Source of the DNA: Candidatus Aminicenantota bacterium
GTDB lineage: Bacteria; Acidobacteriota; Aminicenantia; Aminicenantales; Aminicenantaceae
Assembly: GCA_013139435.1 (NCBI GenBank)
Contig: WTAW01000369.1
Coordinates: 1 to 5,773, forward strand
DNA length: 5,773 bases
Reading direction: 5' to 3'
Part shown: positions 4,842 through 5,773 of the stretch, piece by piece
Layout of the letters: every line of letters begins with the position of its first letter
How positions within the stretch are numbered: position 1 is the stretch's first letter
Position numbers and translations under genes: made by a program
The notes under the pieces: generated by a model
Database searches by the model: none
Told to the model about the DNA's origin: nothing
The model's input: the letters and a program-made list of their open reading frames with translations, nothing else

Positions 4842-5773
4842 ATGTTTAGACGCAAATTAGAACTCAACTCAAGTTACAAAGAATCCTGTTTTTTATGGGG
4901 TCCAAGGCAAACCGGAAAAAGCACATTATTAAAAACTCTTTTTCCCAAAGCCATGTATTATGATTTACTACTCTCAGACCAATACCGGCGCCTAGTCTCC
5001 GATCCTTCTCTCCTTCGCCAGGAGTGCGATGCTCTAGGACTGAACAGCAATAACCAGGATTTTCCGATAATAATCGACGAAGTTCAGAAAATTCCAGATT
5101 TGCTGGACGAAGTGCATTGGATGATCGAGAACAGAGGCCTCCGCTTTATATTGTGTGGCTCAAGTCCTAGAAAAATTAAAAAAAGCTCAGGAAGTCTATT
5201 AGGAGGTCGTGCCCTAAGATACCAGCTATTTCCACTAATATTTCCTGAAATCCCGGATTTTTCTCTATTAAAAGCTCTTAATAACGGATTGCTGCCCCGG
5301 CATTATCTCGCACAAAAAGCGGACAAATATTTAGAAACTTATGTGGGAGACTACTTGAAAGAGGAAATCGTTGCTGAGGCAGCTACAAGAAACATCCCGG
5401 CATTTAGCCGATTTCTTGAAACAGCATCCTTTTCTAACGGAGAAATCGTAAATTTTAATAATATCGCAAGCGACTGTGGAGTCAGTGCCCCTACAGTCAA
5501 GGCATATTTTCAGATATTATCGGATACGCTTATCGGAAAATGGATTCCAGCATTTCGAAAGAAAGTCAAAAGACGACTGATCTCTGCCCCTAAATTTATA
5601 TTCTTCGATGTTGGCATTGTCTCTCAACTTACACATAGGGGAAAAATCGCACAGGGATCAGAGCTGTTTGGACGAGCCTTCGAACACTTTATCACTCTTG
5701 AAATATTGGCTCATTCCCACTATTCAGATATAAATTATCCTCTCGAATATTGGCGAACATCATCCCAGTTTGA
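4842..5773 (+). CDS. AAA+ ATPase with DUF4143, partial at the window edge
   Basis: 310 codons are visible and the frame is still open at the right edge; relatives are commonly about 370-400 residues, so the C-terminus is missing. The N-terminal ATPase domain has Walker A GPRQTGKST (20-28, K26), Walker B PIIIDEVQ (75-82, D79 and E80) and a sensor-like CGSSPRK (105-111). Then come ETYVGDYLKEEI (165-176), typical of the DUF4143 group, a winged-helix-like ASDCGVSAPTVKAYFQIL (209-226), and the start of a PD-(D/E)XK-like nuclease fold (G277 to E287). The family's role is poorly known; members are widespread single genes discussed as possible toxins or nucleases. The ATG at 4842 is the first start after an in-frame TAG (4833-4835) and puts Walker A at the usual distance. 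No Shine-Dalgarno is visible. A strong promoter lies about 60 nt upstream. The family is sure; the role is not. Confidence 0.93.
   Translation, partial: MFRRKLELNSSYKESCFLWGPRQTGKSTLLKTLFPKAMYYDLLLSDQYRRLVSDPSLLRQECDALGLNSNNQDFPIIIDEVQKIPDLLDEVHWMIENRGLRFILCGSSPRKIKKSSGSLLGGRALRYQLFPLIFPEIPDFSLLKALNNGLLPRHYLAQKADKYLETYVGDYLKEEIVAEAATRNIPAFSRFLETASFSNGEIVNFNNIASDCGVSAPTVKAYFQILSDTLIGKWIPAFRKKVKRRLISAPKFIFFDVGIVSQLTHRGKIAQGSELFGRAFEHFITLEILAHSHYSDINYPLEYWRTSSQF

Noticed and set aside
1..5773. CRISPR array, tRNA or rRNA gene, riboswitch, integrase or transposase gene
   Set aside because: No spaced repeat series, cloverleaf, conserved RNA core or recombinase motif was seen on either strand by eye.

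Overview
The window looks like bacterial chromosomal DNA of moderate-to-low GC. Four protein genes are clear: three on the minus strand (a soluble Ser/Thr kinase, an alpha/beta hydrolase, a histidine-phosphatase-fold protein) and one on the plus strand that runs off the right edge (an AAA+ ATPase of the DUF4143 type). The kinase architecture (zinc ribbon, kinase, TolB-like domain, TPR array, no membrane segment) is most often seen in Acidobacteriota-like, Aminicenantes-like and other environmental or candidate phyla. No gene here fixes the taxon.

Layout: 1-201 is AT-rich and holds no convincing gene. 202-2550 (-) is the kinase, with its own sigma70-type promoter at 2578-2606. 2641-2665 is a half-site resembling an integron attC. 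2691-3470 (-) is the hydrolase. 3477-3536 holds its strong ribosome binding site, a short repeat cluster and an 18-bp core-like site. 3531-4070 (-) is the phosphatase. 4075-4137 is a 63-bp imperfect hairpin with the outline of an attC site. 4138-4746 holds decayed coding DNA, including a recognisable piece of a polysaccharide deacetylase. 4747-4791 is a near-consensus promoter with a palindrome over its -10 box, and 4842 to the edge is the ATPase.

The most interesting reading is that the phosphatase and hydrolase are, or once were, integron-type gene cassettes. Both lie in one orientation. Sites matching the attC core consensus (RYYYAAC / GTTRRRY) sit at the gene boundaries. The core sequence before the hydrolase (GTTGGGC) is the exact complement of the core just after its stop codon (GCCCAAC), as expected for the two ends of one cassette. 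Two of the three sites are incomplete and no integrase is in view, so this would be a degenerate or array-edge remnant.

The genes show no obvious shared pathway. The kinase is probably a stand-alone signalling protein. The hydrolase and phosphatase are typical cassette cargo. The ATPase belongs to a family often found as single, mobile, rapidly exchanged genes. The mix of cargo-like genes, recombination-like sites and gene debris marks an accessory region.
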